From positions 1,524 to 14,554 of the forward strand of contig JAJZTU010000052.1 of the NCBI GenBank assembly GCA_021848765.1: a stretch of 13,031 nt of DNA, written 5' to 3'. The stretch's first letter is position 1. Each line of letters starts with the position of its first letter. A program made the position numbers and the translations under genes. Below the pieces are notes generated by a model, which ran no database searches, was not told the origin of the DNA, and saw only the letters and a list, made by a program, of their open reading frames with translations. The stretch is from Bacillota bacterium (lineage in GTDB: Bacteria > Bacillota > GCA-003054495 > Carboxydocellales > JAJZTU01). This document shows positions 7,192-13,031 of the stretch, piece by piece.

Positions 7192-7367
7192 ATATAGGTG
7201 TAGTGTTTTTGAAAGCATATAAAGATTTTTTGCTTAATTATAGCAAATCAAATACTTTTGCAGGAAATAATGGTATTTATATGGAAATATAAAAATCGCA
7301 TATGTCAGCTTCTAAGCGCTTCTGTAACTAAATCGGATAGCTTAGTTTACTCAAGGGAGGTTGAACT
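7192..7367. other. AT-rich intergenic leader of the defence-like cassette
   Basis: No gene is seen. A 6-bp inverted repeat TTTGCT (7229-7234) / AGCAAA (7242-7247) with a 7-nt loop lies here but has no clean T-tract. A possible -10 TATAAA is at 7288-7293 with no convincing -35. Composition shifts abruptly to AT-rich at the end of the activator gene, suggesting a junction of acquired DNA. Confidence 0.4.
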
Positions 7368-8435
7368 GTGAAAATAGAGTATATCTATACACGAAATGCT
7401 GGTCCTCTTGGACCGGAATGGTCGGTCAATCTGACAGATGACTGGAGTGGAAAAACTGCTGAGAGAGTTCTTTTTTCCGGCCCCAATGGCTGCGGTAAAT
7501 CCAGCGTTCTCAGGTTAGTGTCTAATCTCTGGGAAGCAGCGGGCTACTGGTTAGATGAGTATACAACCATGAAAAAAAATAATCCGGTAAGGGAATGGCT
7601 TCAACGCTGGGGGGGGAGTGCCATTGTTGTACAAAACTTATTGCCGGAAGTGCCTCATCCGGTTGGATTGATTTTCGGTGAAGCATCATGGCATTTTGAA
7701 CTGCAGAAAAAACATCCAAATGTAGTTTGGTTTGGTGAGATTGTTGAACGAACAGGAGCACGTGGACAACCCAAACGAACACTTTTGATCCCTAAAGAGG
7801 AAGGTTGGATACGAAAGTGGACTGAGGAGCGGCGGAAGCTCATTCTAACCGGTGAGAAAGCGGAAACCCCTAATATGATCTACCTTGATGCAGAGGAACG
7901 CCGTTGGGTTGCTCCAAGAAAAAGAGTTGGTGAGACAATCCCGGAAGACCTTCGAATTCGTTGGTTGACTAGATACCGGGCCACCGAAGATTGGAAAGGA
8001 CAACTGGAGTCCTCACTTATCAATTTAAAAATCGTACATCCGAAAAAGTATTATGATGTAATCCGTGACCTCAATGCATTCCTACTCAATAAAGAAATTG
8101 ATCCCGTGATTCGAACAGGTGAAAACAACCGCTTGAGAGTAAAAATCAAGGACCAAAGGAATACCTGGCATACAATAGATGAACTAAGTGCAGGTGAGCA
8201 TCAGGTCTTGATTCTTATTTATATCCTCAGTCGATGGCTTGAGCGGGGTGGTGTCGTACTAATTGACGAACCGGACCTATATCTGCACCCTTCCCTCATC
8301 CCAAATCTGCTCGCTAGATTGGAAGCCCTTGTCAACGAACGCAACGGACAACTTCTGATTACTTCTCACGTGCCGGATGTATGGGAGCGTTACGAGACCA
8401 TCGGAAAACGAATCCTGCTTGGAGGTAAAAAATGA
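7368..8435 (+). CDS. ABC-type AAA ATPase (AAA_15/AAA_21-like), likely AriA-like defence sensor
   Basis: This 355-residue protein is an SMC/ABC-type ATPase without a transmembrane partner. Visible motifs: Walker A GPNGCGKSS (38-46), ABC signature LSAGEHQ (273-279), Walker B VVLIDEPD with D300/E301, and the switch histidine in ITSHVPD (H334). The middle (about 60-270) lacks the long coiled coil of true SMC proteins and forms a compact insertion. Start is GTG 7368, with AAGGGAGG 7 nt upstream. It overlaps the next gene by 4 nt (ATGA), implying translational coupling. ATPases of this class paired with a DUF4435 TOPRIM protein form PARIS antiphage systems, in which the ATPase (AriA) scaffolds and releases the effector (AriB). 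This assignment is by architecture. A split OLD-type nuclease is the main alternative. Base composition is more AT-rich than the flanking metabolic genes. Confidence 0.83.
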   Translation: MKIEYIYTRNAGPLGPEWSVNLTDDWSGKTAERVLFSGPNGCGKSSVLRLVSNLWEAAGYWLDEYTTMKKNNPVREWLQRWGGSAIVVQNLLPEVPHPVGLIFGEASWHFELQKKHPNVVWFGEIVERTGARGQPKRTLLIPKEEGWIRKWTEERRKLILTGEKAETPNMIYLDAEERRWVAPRKRVGETIPEDLRIRWLTRYRATEDWKGQLESSLINLKIVHPKKYYDVIRDLNAFLLNKEIDPVIRTGENNRLRVKIKDQRNTWHTIDELSAGEHQVLILIYILSRWLERGGVVLIDEPDLYLHPSLIPNLLARLEALVNERNGQLLITSHVPDVWERYETIGKRILLGGKK

Positions 8436-9250
8436 AAGGGTGGAAGAAGCGGCATAACGAAATTCGTGAGCAGGGAGTAGGACAAACTGGGAAACGTGTT
8501 TTTCTTGTCGAAGGCTTAGATGACGAAAAAGCTTTTCGCCTTTTGTTTAATAAAAAGCTTGGCGCAGAATGGGAGCAGAAGTGGTTACTTACCAATGCAG
8601 GCAATAAACAGTGCGTCCAGGATATATTAAAAGTTGAACCGGAATGGCTGGGGTTAGTTGACAGAGATGAGTGGGGCGAAGAAGCCCTAAATGAAGTCCA
8701 GCAGCAAATGCCGAATCTACTGGTTCTTCCGCGATTTTGCATGGAGAGCTACTTGATAGTTCCTGATGAAATATGGGGGGCTTTGCCGGAAATTCAAAAA
8801 CATAAAATTTCGGGGGGATTATCTACATTACAAAAAGAGATACTTATAGACCTGGATAAATGGGTAAGACACGGTGTTTTATGGTCGGTAATTAATCCTA
8901 TGTGGAGCGGAATACGTTCTTTAGGATTCCAGGAAGAACTCTTAGATTGGGACACAGCACAAGATAACACCGCAATTCAAGTTAAATTAAGACAATGGCA
9001 TGATTTTCTTGAACCAAAGGCAATATTTCAAAGGTTTTTAGAGCGATTAAGTGAAATCAGTAAACATAATGATGCAGAAAAGCTAAAACTCTGGGTACAT
9101 GGTAAACATTTTTGGGAAAAACAAGTCCATCTGACCTTAAATAAATTGTTGGGTCAAATGAGTGAATCTGAGAGGGTTTTAGCACTCTGGAATACACTTT
9201 TGGTTCCTGACGATTGGGAACCAATCTGGAAGAAAATTGCTGATTCTTAA
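8432..9250 (+). CDS. TOPRIM/DUF4435-like protein, candidate AriB-type nuclease effector
   Basis: The 272-residue product carries a TOPRIM core near its N-terminus: VFLVEGLDDEKAF with Glu27, then LGLVDRDEW with Asp77 and Asp79. The segment PRFCMESYL with Glu105 matches the conserved ESYL/ENYL stretch of DUF4435 proteins. The rest (about 120-272) is helical, Trp-rich and unrecognised. In PARIS, the DUF4435 protein AriB is the toxic nuclease, reported to cut tRNA, and is held inactive by AriA until a phage trigger appears. Here the gene starts on ATG 8432 inside the stop of the ATPase gene, so the two products are probably made together. There is no membrane segment. The TOPRIM acidic residues are all present, so it looks active. 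A weak terminator follows at 9285. Confidence 0.78.
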   Translation: MKGWKKRHNEIREQGVGQTGKRVFLVEGLDDEKAFRLLFNKKLGAEWEQKWLLTNAGNKQCVQDILKVEPEWLGLVDRDEWGEEALNEVQQQMPNLLVLPRFCMESYLIVPDEIWGALPEIQKHKISGGLSTLQKEILIDLDKWVRHGVLWSVINPMWSGIRSLGFQEELLDWDTAQDNTAIQVKLRQWHDFLEPKAIFQRFLERLSEISKHNDAEKLKLWVHGKHFWEKQVHLTLNKLLGQMSESERVLALWNTLLVPDDWEPIWKKIADS

Positions 9251-9284
9251 ACCAACTTGTTAACGGTTCTCTGGAACCCAAAAG

Positions 9285-9308
9285 AAACCCGGCGGGTTTG
9301 TATTTTAT
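9285..9308 (+). terminator. Short hairpin terminator after the defence-like pair
   Basis: AAACCC (9285-9290) pairs with GGGTTT (9294-9299) across a GGC loop, followed by GTATTTTAT. The stem is short, so strength is uncertain. Confidence 0.5.
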
Positions 9309-9382
9309 AAAGCTATAGTAACATACACTTCTGACCAACTTCCCCAAGGGACACGGATACCTACAGTATAAAGTACGGCAAA

Positions 9383-9417
9383 GGCTTGCACTGGCCCACA
9401 GAGTGCCAGCGCAAGCC
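9383..9417. repeat. Strong two-part hairpin in the intergenic region
   Basis: GGCTTGC (9383-9389) pairs with GCAAGCC (9411-9417), and CTGGC (9391-9395) pairs with GCCAG (9405-9409). One A/C mismatch lies between the stems and the loop is 9 nt. AACCTTTCTTTA follows on the + strand, so it may back up the terminator at 9285. It could also be a palindromic end of a mobile unit. Nothing coding is apparent from 9251 to 9480. Confidence 0.5.
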
Positions 9418-9480
9418 AACCTTTCTTTAGGAATTTAGGTGAGTAGGTTTTTGGAAATATTGCACAATGGGGCTGCAATA

Positions 9481-9543
9481 CCGATGCAAAACGATGCGCC
9501 CTGATGCATGCGATGCGGTCTTTCAGCCGAAATTTTGCATCGG
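9481..9543. promoter_or_regulatory. Putative enhancer (UAS) with helically phased GATGC repeats
   Basis: GATGC occurs at 9483, 9493, 9503 and 9512, spaced 10, 10 and 9 bp, so all face nearly the same side of the helix. The array is framed by an 11-bp inverted repeat, CCGATGCAAAA (9481-9491) and TTTTGCATCGG (9533-9543). It lies about 75-140 bp upstream of the predicted start of the sigma-54 promoter, the usual place for activator binding. The Fis-type HTH of the 5086-7191 activator is the natural candidate to bind here. Confidence 0.6.
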
Positions 9544-9563
9544 CATAATCTATAAAGCTTCAA

Positions 9564-9576
9564 AATCAGGAGATTA
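9564..9576 (+). promoter_or_regulatory. IHF-like bend site between enhancer and promoter (tentative)
   Basis: AATCAGGAGATTA differs from WATCAANNNNTTR at one position and sits between the repeats and the -24 element, where a DNA bend is often needed. Firmicutes generally have HU rather than IHF, so protein identity is open and this may be chance. Confidence 0.25.
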
Positions 9577-9592
9577 AGCTAAGTCCAAGATT

Positions 9593-9608
9593 TGGCACAT
9601 AAATTGCT
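9593..9608 (+). promoter_or_regulatory. Sigma-54 (-24/-12) promoter
   Basis: TGGCAC (9593-9598), five bases, then TTGCT (9604-9608) is a consensus RpoN promoter with GG and GC exactly 10 bp apart. Transcription should start near 9619, about 77 nt before ATG 9696, and run into the thiolase and hbd genes. Confidence 0.82.
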
Positions 9609-9695
9609 GTAATTTTAACCGGTGGCTTAATGGTGCAGTATATCCTGTACTATTAGCAGCTACCGGTTACTATTATGTGAAAGGATGGGACTCGT

Positions 9696-10020
9696 ATGGA
9701 CGCCGAGAACAAAGAGGCCAAAGGGAGCCCGGTTAAGCTGGAGCTTGAGGGAGGGCTTGCCCTGGCTTGTGACATCAGAGTAGCTCCAGGCGGGAGAAGC
9801 TCTGTATGAAGCGAGGGCCTTGGGCCAGAAGATCATGACCAGGGGGCCTGTGGCTGTGGCCAAGGCCAAACAGGCGATTGACCAGGGCCTGCAAATGACC
9901 CTGCGGGAAGGACAGGACCTGGAGGCAAAACTTTTTGGACAGCTCTGCGCTACCGGGGACAAGAATGAGGGGGCCCGGGCTTTTCTCGAAAAAAGGCCGG
10001 CCAGGTTCAAGGGCAGGTAA
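9696..10020 (+). pseudogene. Enoyl-CoA hydratase (crotonase) remnant, internal deletion plus frameshift
   Basis: Two blocks of crotonase sequence survive in different frames. From ATG 9696 a short frame reads through GGLALACDIRVA, the segment after the oxyanion-hole glycines in crotonases, and stops at 9807-9809. From about 9793 the +1 frame gives GEALYEARALGQKI and then the full C-terminal tail ending EKRPARFKGR at 10020. This matches the usual VVPAGEAL...FLEKRxPxFKGK end. Missing are most of the N-terminal half and the region with the second catalytic glutamate between CDIRVA and the tail. The site CCAGGCGGGAGAAGC looks like CCAGCGGGAGAAGC plus one G, explaining the shift. AAGGA at 9681-9685 may still serve as a ribosome binding site. 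The intact gene would have hydrated crotonyl-CoA in the same pathway as its neighbours. Confidence 0.85.
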
Positions 10021-10044
10021 AGTTCAAAGTTAGGTTTTTCAAGA

Positions 10045-10060
10045 GGCTTCCCAGGAAGCC
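10045..10060. repeat. Small hairpin before the thiolase gene
   Basis: GGCTTCC (10045-10051) and GGAAGCC (10054-10060) form a tight stem in the 79-nt spacer between the crotonase remnant and the thiolase gene. There is no T-tract, so RNA processing or stability is more likely than termination. Confidence 0.4.
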
Positions 10061-10099
10061 GGACAAATAATCTACAAACCAAGAAAGTGGGGAGAGAAA

Positions 10100-11278
10100 A
10101 TGAAAGAGGTAGTTATTATTTCCGGAGCGCGCACACCTGTTGGTGATTTTGGCGGGCAATTCAAGGATTTCCTGGCCAATGAACTGGCGAGTATTGCTAT
10201 TGAAGAGGCTATAGCCCGGGCCGGTGTGGCTAAGGAAGAAATTGAAGAAGTTATTCTGGGCAACTGTATCCAGAGAAGTGATGAACCCAATGTGGCCAGG
10301 GTAGCTTCTCTGAAAGCAGGCATTCCCCACGGGGCCAGCGCTTTTACCATCCAGCGCCAGTGTGCTTCCGGGATGCAGGCTGTTGTCTCAGCGGCCCAGG
10401 AAATCGCTCTGGGGGACTCGGAAATTGTGGTGGCCGGTGGAGTGGAGTCCATGAGTTCCTCTCCCTATGTACTGAAATCCGCGCGCTGGGGCCAGCGGCT
10501 CCAACATGGGGAGATGAGTGATGCCATGTGGGATATCCTCACCGACCCAATTCATAAAATTATGATGGGGGAAACAGCCGAACGTTTAGTTGACAAGTAT
10601 GGTATTACCAGGGAAGAACAGGATATCATAGCCCTGCGCAGCCACCAAAACGCTATTGCGGCTATTGATTCAGGAAGATTTACCGGGGAGATTGTCCCGG
10701 TAAAAGTCCCCCAACGGCGGGGGGAACCCAAAGTGGTTGCCGTCGACGAACACGCCAGGCGGGACATAACCCTGGAGAGTTTGGACAAACTCCGCCCGGC
10801 ATTCCGCAAAGACGGTACGGTAACTGCAGGCAATGCCTCCGGCCTCAATGATGGAGCAACTGCATTGGTGCTAACCTCCAGGCAAAAAGCTGAGCAACTG
10901 GGTAAGCAGCCTCTGGGCAGGATAGTGGCTTATTCCTGGGCAGGGGTAGAGCCTGACCTCATGGGCTATGGTCCGGTTCCGGCAGTGCGCAAGGTCCTGA
11001 AGAAAGCCGGTCTCACTCTGGGAGACATTGACCTCATCGAAGTAAATGAAGCCTTTGCTGCCCAGTACCTGGCCTGTGAGAAACTCCTGGGACTAAACCG
11101 GGAAATTGTCAACGTTAACGGGAGCGGAGTAGCCCTGGGGCATCCCGTGGGCAGCACGGGAGCCAGGTTAATTGTCACCTTGCTCTACGAATTGGCCCGC
11201 CGCAACGGGCGCCGGGGATTGGCTACCCTGTGTATAGGCGGAGGCATGGGAATGGCGGTTATAGTAGAGAGAGATTAA
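10100..11278 (+). CDS. Acetyl-CoA C-acetyltransferase (thiolase)
   Basis: The enzyme condenses two acetyl-CoA to acetoacetyl-CoA or cleaves the latter in beta-oxidation, in the cytoplasm. The 392-residue length is standard. The N-terminus KEVVIISGARTPVGDFGG is typical. QRQCASGMQA carries the acylated Cys88, and NVNGSGVALGHPVGSTGAR carries His348. LCIGGGMGMA carries the proton-shuttling Cys378, so the catalytic set is complete. ATG 10100 follows GGGGAGAG. The gene lies downstream of the sigma-54 promoter at 9593 and the crotonase remnant, and 26 nt before hbd, with no terminator, so one operon is likely. A biosynthetic versus degradative role cannot be read from sequence. Confidence 0.95.
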   Translation: MKEVVIISGARTPVGDFGGQFKDFLANELASIAIEEAIARAGVAKEEIEEVILGNCIQRSDEPNVARVASLKAGIPHGASAFTIQRQCASGMQAVVSAAQEIALGDSEIVVAGGVESMSSSPYVLKSARWGQRLQHGEMSDAMWDILTDPIHKIMMGETAERLVDKYGITREEQDIIALRSHQNAIAAIDSGRFTGEIVPVKVPQRRGEPKVVAVDEHARRDITLESLDKLRPAFRKDGTVTAGNASGLNDGATALVLTSRQKAEQLGKQPLGRIVAYSWAGVEPDLMGYGPVPAVRKVLKKAGLTLGDIDLIEVNEAFAAQYLACEKLLGLNREIVNVNGSGVALGHPVGSTGARLIVTLLYELARRNGRRGLATLCIGGGMGMAVIVERD

Positions 11279-11304
11279 ACAGACAGGAAAGGAGTTGGAA
11301 GTTA

Positions 11305-12165
11305 GTGGCAGTGATTAGGACTATTGGCGTGGTTGGTGCAGGAACTATGGGTAACGGCATTGCCCAAATTGCGGCAGAGGCCGGGTACCAGGTGATTATG
11401 CGGGATATTGAGGAAGGGTTTGTCCAAAGAGGTCTCAGTACCATCAATAAAAACCTGCAGAGGGCAGTCATGAAGGGAAAACTGGAAGAAGGGGCCGCCC
11501 GGGAGATTTTGGGCCGGATCCGGGGAACGGTAAATCTCAATGACTTGGCTGAAGCTGATGTAATTATTGAGGCCATAATCGAGAGGATGGACTTAAAAAA
11601 GGCCCTGTTCAAGGAACTGGATGCTGTTTGCAAGGACTCCGCCGTCCTTGCTTCCAATACCTCGGGCTTAAGTATTACTGAGCTTGCTACTGCCACTACC
11701 CGCCGGGATAAGGTGGTGGGGATGCACTTCTTTAATCCGGTTCCGGTGATGAAACTGGTGGAAATCATCAAAGGCCAGGAGACCTCTGAGGAAGCTTTTC
11801 AGGTGATTAAAGGCATGGTGGAAAGTTTCGGCAAGGTAGGGATTACAGTGAACGAGGCTCCCCTCTTTGCAGTAAACCGGATTCTGGTACCCATGATCAA
11901 TGAGGCCATCTTTGTCCTGGCCGAAGGTACAGCCAGCGCTGAGGATATCGACCAGGGCATGGTCCTGGGGGCCAATCACCCCATCGGGCCTTTGGCTCTG
12001 GCTGACCTCATCGGCCTGGATACCCTGCTGCTGGTTATCGAAACCCTGCATACAGAGACCGGGGATTCCAAGTACCGGCCCTGCCCCCTGCTCAAGAAGC
12101 TGGTCCGGGCCGGACACCTGGGCAGAAAAACCGGCAAGGGTTTTTATAGCTACCAGAACTCATAA
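11305..12165 (+). CDS. hbd: 3-hydroxybutyryl-CoA dehydrogenase
   Basis: This enzyme interconverts (S)-3-hydroxybutyryl-CoA and acetoacetyl-CoA with NAD(P). The 286-residue protein opens with the Rossmann motif TIGVVGAGTMGNGIAQIA. It continues with ASNTSGLSIT (catalytic Ser), MHFFNPVPVMKLVEII (catalytic His and the substrate-binding region), and the C-terminal helical domain (NRILVPMINEAI, then NHPIGPLALADLIGLD), ending TGKGFYSY as usual. The frame is open further upstream into the thiolase gene. GTG 11305 is chosen because AAAGGAG ends 10 nt before it and the protein then has normal length; GTG 11311 is the alternative. It is the last intact gene of the sigma-54-linked operon and is followed 42 nt later by an interrupted gene start. 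Confidence 0.94.
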   Translation: MAVIRTIGVVGAGTMGNGIAQIAAEAGYQVIMRDIEEGFVQRGLSTINKNLQRAVMKGKLEEGAAREILGRIRGTVNLNDLAEADVIIEAIIERMDLKKALFKELDAVCKDSAVLASNTSGLSITELATATTRRDKVVGMHFFNPVPVMKLVEIIKGQETSEEAFQVIKGMVESFGKVGITVNEAPLFAVNRILVPMINEAIFVLAEGTASAEDIDQGMVLGANHPIGPLALADLIGLDTLLLVIETLHTETGDSKYRPCPLLKKLVRAGHLGRKTGKGFYSYQNS

Positions 12166-12207
12166 TCTCCGGGGAGGGGTACACCAAAAAATTTAGGAGG
12201 GATGATT

Positions 12208-12315
12208 ATGTTTACAGGGAACGTAGCCAAAAGCCCACGGTTTCAATCGTGGGATGAAGGCGACTCCCGTTTCGTTTCTTTTTTGTATCCTGTTGTAGTA
12301 TTTTGGCAGAACTGA
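12208..12315 (+). pseudogene. Start of a fourth operon gene, interrupted by the insertion element
   Basis: AGGAGGG (12195-12201) sits 6 nt before ATG 12208, a better start signal than most in the window. The frame runs only 35 codons, through the hairpin of the insertion sequence, to TGA 12313-12315. TTTAC at 12211-12215, right after the ATG, resembles the short target sites after which IS200/IS605 elements insert. The original gene therefore probably keeps only its first one or two codons here. Its identity cannot be told; the rest should lie beyond the element. Confidence 0.55.
12234..12253 (+). repeat. Subterminal hairpin of the IS element
   Basis: CCCACG (12234-12239) pairs with CGTGGG (12248-12253) around an 8-nt loop, followed by ATGAAGGCGAC. 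This is the type of imperfect palindrome recognised by Y1 transposases near element ends. Confidence 0.65.
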
Positions 12316-12321
12316 TACAAT
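12293..12321 (+). promoter_or_regulatory. Extended -10 promoter giving a probably leaderless transposase transcript
   Basis: TACAAT (12316-12321) with TG at 12313-12314 forms an extended -10; TTGTAG (12293-12298) is a weak -35 at 17 bp. The first A of ATG 12328 falls at the expected start site and no Shine-Dalgarno sequence precedes it. Confidence 0.5.
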
Positions 12322-12327
12322 ATTAAT

Positions 12328-13031
12328 ATGGGACAGGAATATAGACGAACAACCACCACCGTTTCTTTAATCAACTATCATTTTGTGTTTTGCCCGCGCT
12401 ACAGGCGCAAGGTATTAGTTAAGGACGTAGATAGAAGGTTTAGGGAGATCCTGCAAGAAGTATGCGATGAACACAAATTAATTATTGTGGCGTTAGAAGT
12501 AATGCCGGATCATGTTCAGCTTTTAGTTAATGCCTTGTCTTCCATCAGTCCATCAGACATTATCGATACATTGCCGGACAAAAGACAAGGGGGTGAAAAA
12601 CTGAAACGCAAGAAGAAAAAATATGATGAGTCGGGCCAACTTATCAGAGAAGAACCGGATCAATTGCTCACAGCTAAGGCCAAGATTGTCAAGCTTAGCG
12701 ACCAAGCTGCTTTGCTGTTAGGACTTGCCGGGTATGCCGCCACTAAAATGTGGAATGTGGCGAACTATGAACGCAGGGTTGTCTGGCAGGAAACCGGCCA
12801 AATCCCGGGCTTCCCGGACCAGTGCAAAACACTGAAAACCAACCGCTGGTATAAACTCCTGCCCAGTCAGACCGCCCAGGAAGTCTTGGCGGAACTGGAC
12901 GATTCGTACCGTTCGTGGTACAGCCACCGCAAAAACGGTGATCTATTGGCTAAGCCGCCAGGATTTCGGAAGAAGGACACTCTCAGCACGCTAACTTTCA
13001 AACAGAACGCCTTTGGTATGCCGGGTGAGAA
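12328..13031 (+). CDS. TnpA-TnpB fusion ORF (truncated Y1 transposase joined in frame to TnpB), 3' end outside window
   Basis: One open frame runs from ATG 12328 to the window edge (234 codons). Residues 1-80 are the N-terminal half of an IS200-like transposase: NYHFVFCPRYRRKVL, then EVMPDHVQLLV. The family HUH pair is normally DHVHL; here the second His is Gln64. The TnpA C-terminal half with the catalytic Tyr is absent. After residue 82 the sequence changes to KRKKKKYDESGQLIREEPDQ and becomes TnpB/OrfB, with NVANYERR, KTLKTNRWYKLLPSQTAQEV, SYRSWY and KPPGFRKK. TnpB is an RNA-guided nuclease family; its RuvC residues lie beyond the window. AAGGGGGTG (12587-12595) still precedes codon 92 (CTG 12601), probably the old tnpB start with its ribosome binding site. 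Separate tnpB translation from CTG is possible but would be weak. Confidence 0.85.
   Translation, partial: MGQEYRRTTTTVSLINYHFVFCPRYRRKVLVKDVDRRFREILQEVCDEHKLIIVALEVMPDHVQLLVNALSSISPSDIIDTLPDKRQGGEKLKRKKKKYDESGQLIREEPDQLLTAKAKIVKLSDQAALLLGLAGYAATKMWNVANYERRVVWQETGQIPGFPDQCKTLKTNRWYKLLPSQTAQEVLAELDDSYRSWYSHRKNGDLLAKPPGFRKKDTLSTLTFKQNAFGMPGE

Larger units (their letters stand above)
12216..13031 (+). mobile_element. IS200/IS605-family insertion element, left part; right end outside window
   Basis: The element is recognised by a subterminal hairpin, a Y1-type TnpA domain and a TnpB domain in the usual order on one strand. The left boundary at 12216, after TTTAC, is inferred from target preference and the break in the host gene. 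These elements lack terminal inverted repeats, so the edge is approximate. The tnpA portion is defective (see the fused ORF), so the copy is unlikely to move by itself. Confidence 0.75.

Noticed and set aside
9057..9419. 120-codon minus-strand ORF
   Set aside because: It is mostly antisense to the TOPRIM gene, passes through hairpin sequence, and lacks a ribosome binding site and any recognisable motif.
9481..9543. CRISPR-like array
   Set aside because: The repeats are only 5-6 bp at 10-bp spacing; this is protein-binding phasing, not repeat-spacer structure.
9660..10082. 140-codon minus-strand ORF over the crotonase remnant
   Set aside because: The opposite strand clearly matches crotonase in two frames; the minus ORF is a shadow.

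Overview
The window reads as a chromosomal segment of a Firmicutes bacterium, most likely an anaerobic, spore-forming clostridial lineage of the Peptococcaceae/Desulfotomaculum type. The reasons are the strong AGGAGG-type ribosome binding sites with frequent GTG/TTG starts, the short-chain acyl-CoA enzymes, a sigma-54 activator with CBS and PAS sensor domains, and a RecQ helicase with a C-terminal helix-turn-helix tail. The genus is an inference. All clear genes are on the + strand.

Layout. 1-1833: 3' part of recQ. 1824-1991: a perfect palindrome, a DnaA-box cluster and an extended -10 promoter. 2049-3188: acyl-CoA dehydrogenase, followed by a short repeat-rich patch and a strong terminator. 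3518-3823: a small protein with four CxxC pairs, followed by a structured 3' region and a terminator. 4181-5056: aldose 1-epimerase-like protein. 5086-7191: CBS-PAS-PAS-AAA+-Fis sigma-54 activator. 7368-9250: a visibly more AT-rich two-gene cassette (ABC-type AAA ATPase plus a TOPRIM/DUF4435-like protein, ATGA overlap) that resembles the PARIS antiphage defence architecture. 9285-9608: terminator, hairpin, a phased repeat array and a near-perfect -24/-12 sigma-54 promoter. 9696-10020: a decayed enoyl-CoA hydratase. 10100-12165: acetyl-CoA acetyltransferase and 3-hydroxybutyryl-CoA dehydrogenase. 12208 onward: a gene start interrupted by an IS200/IS605-type element whose tnpA and tnpB are fused into one open frame that runs off the window.

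How it fits together. Acyl-CoA dehydrogenase, (broken) enoyl-CoA hydratase, 3-hydroxyacyl-CoA dehydrogenase and thiolase are the four steps of short-chain beta-oxidation (or, in reverse, of butyryl-CoA formation). The sigma-54 activator is the natural candidate to drive the 9593 promoter. Its putative enhancer is the set of GATGC repeats at 9, 10 and 10 bp spacing. The defence-like cassette lies between the activator and this target operon, as if inserted there. The operon is damaged at both ends: its first gene is a deletion pseudogene and the gene after hbd was cut at its start codon by the insertion element.

Most worth a second look: the PARIS-like pair, the sigma-54 promoter with phased enhancer, the in-frame TnpA-TnpB chimera lacking TnpA catalytic residues, and the orphan Cys-rich small protein.
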